A DNA stretch of 64,000 bases, taken from NCBI GenBank assembly GCA_963830775.1, contig CAWHNT010000005.1, positions 1 to 64,000 on the forward strand. Reading direction: 5' to 3'. The first letter of the stretch is position 1; the number at the start of each line of letters is the position of its first letter. Of the stretch, positions 63,691 to 64,000 are shown one piece after another. Source of the stretch: CAWHNT01 sp963830775 (GTDB lineage Bacteria > Pseudomonadota > Alphaproteobacteria > Geminicoccales > Geminicoccaceae). The notes beneath the pieces are model-generated. The model had not been told where the DNA came from. It was given only the letters and a program-made list of their open reading frames with translations, and did not search any database. The translations under genes were made by a program, and so were the position numbers.

Positions 63691-64000
63691 TCGCTGCCGG
63701 CCTTCGGCTCCGCCACGACCACGGCAGCCAGTATGTCAGCCACGACTTCCAGGCCGAGAGCCGCTTTCCCGGCATCGAAAGCTCGCCCGCTTTCGTCCGC
63801 GAGCCGGAAAGGAACGGCTGCGCTGAGCGCTTCATCCGGGTCTTGAAGGAGAACCTGCTGTGGGTCCGCCGCTTCGAGACCGTCGAGGAGTTGCGCCTGG
63901 CACTCCTCGCCTTCCGGCAGACCTACAACCAATCCTGGATCATCGAGCGGTACGGCTACAGGACGCCTGCGCAGGTCCGAGCCGAGCAGACCACGGCCCT
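63609..64000 (+). pseudogene. IS3-family transposase OrfB, 3' part, continuing past the window end
   Basis: The frame is open from the repeat to the window edge: SRRADRFQALELVKQAVRQC, then GLRLRHDHGSQYVSHDFQAE with the second catalytic aspartate and NGCAERFIRVLKENLLWVRR with the glutamate. The 5' half is missing at the IS256 junction. It comes from a different copy than the orfB at 61730. Confidence 0.8.

Noticed and set aside
1..64000. CRISPR array, tRNA and rRNA genes
   Set aside because: No regularly spaced short repeats, no cloverleaf-type sequence and no rRNA-like segment were noticed. A tRNAscan or CRISPR search could still find something missed.

Overview
The window comes from a high-GC alphaproteobacterium. 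The evidence is a GTTC-N7-GTTC LexA box upstream of recA, a CpaD-containing Tad pilus locus, a DUF1127 gene divergent from a GcvA-like LysR regulator, and an alphaproteobacterial type of ribosomal S9 N-terminus. The genus cannot be named from the sequence; Rhodospirillales or Geminicoccales-like is a guess. No rRNA, tRNA or CRISPR array was seen.

Layout. 1-8.8 kb holds small regulatory and accessory genes: an HhH protein, a Crp/Fnr regulator, a CBS protein, an M28 peptidase, a DUF2934 protein, a response regulator and an SDR. Many are frameshifted, and an IS481-family element lies among them. 8.8-11.3 kb is mobile: a 1-kb resolvase element bounded by 49-bp inverted repeats, then an IS1595-family element that cuts off tadC. 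11.3-19.6 kb is a minus-strand Tad/Flp pilus operon (flp-cpaA-cpaB-cpaC-cpaD-cpaE-cpaF-tadB-tadC'). 19.8-30.6 kb is metabolic: phaA-phaB, a ThDP enzyme, a cytosine-deaminase-like amidohydrolase, pyrC, an Hsp20 gene with a possible RNA thermometer, and a PuuD-like plus glutamine-synthetase-like pair. 30.6-37 kb holds recA and an ExbB/ExbD/ExbD/TonB-like cluster whose TonB-like protein ends in a DUF4384-like domain. 37-39.2 kb is a PL6-like lyase gene with C-terminal repeats, cut by an IS200/IS605 element. 39.5-42.2 kb is DUF1127/LysR and a serine hydrolase.

42.2-45.9 kb is the most interesting locus. It holds a CesT-type type III secretion chaperone followed by a roughly 1,049-residue protein that carries an HEXXH motif and a GT-A glycosyltransferase-like module. 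No secretion apparatus lies nearby. 46-54.9 kb holds two ABC importer sets (binding protein plus two permeases, no ATPase), a DapA-family lyase and a ribokinase, consistent with uptake and use of a sugar or sugar acid. 54.9-56 kb is rplM-rpsI. 56-64 kb is accessory: IS200/IS605, a DUF6883/DUF4926 pair, an M24-fold hydrolase, an ATP-grasp gene truncated by an IS3 element, and an IS256 element between two different IS3 copies.

Many conserved genes are split by one or a few single-base frameshifts with good coding sequence on both sides. This may be assembly or sequencing error rather than decay. Such genes are listed as type 'pseudogene' with the full reconstructed extent.
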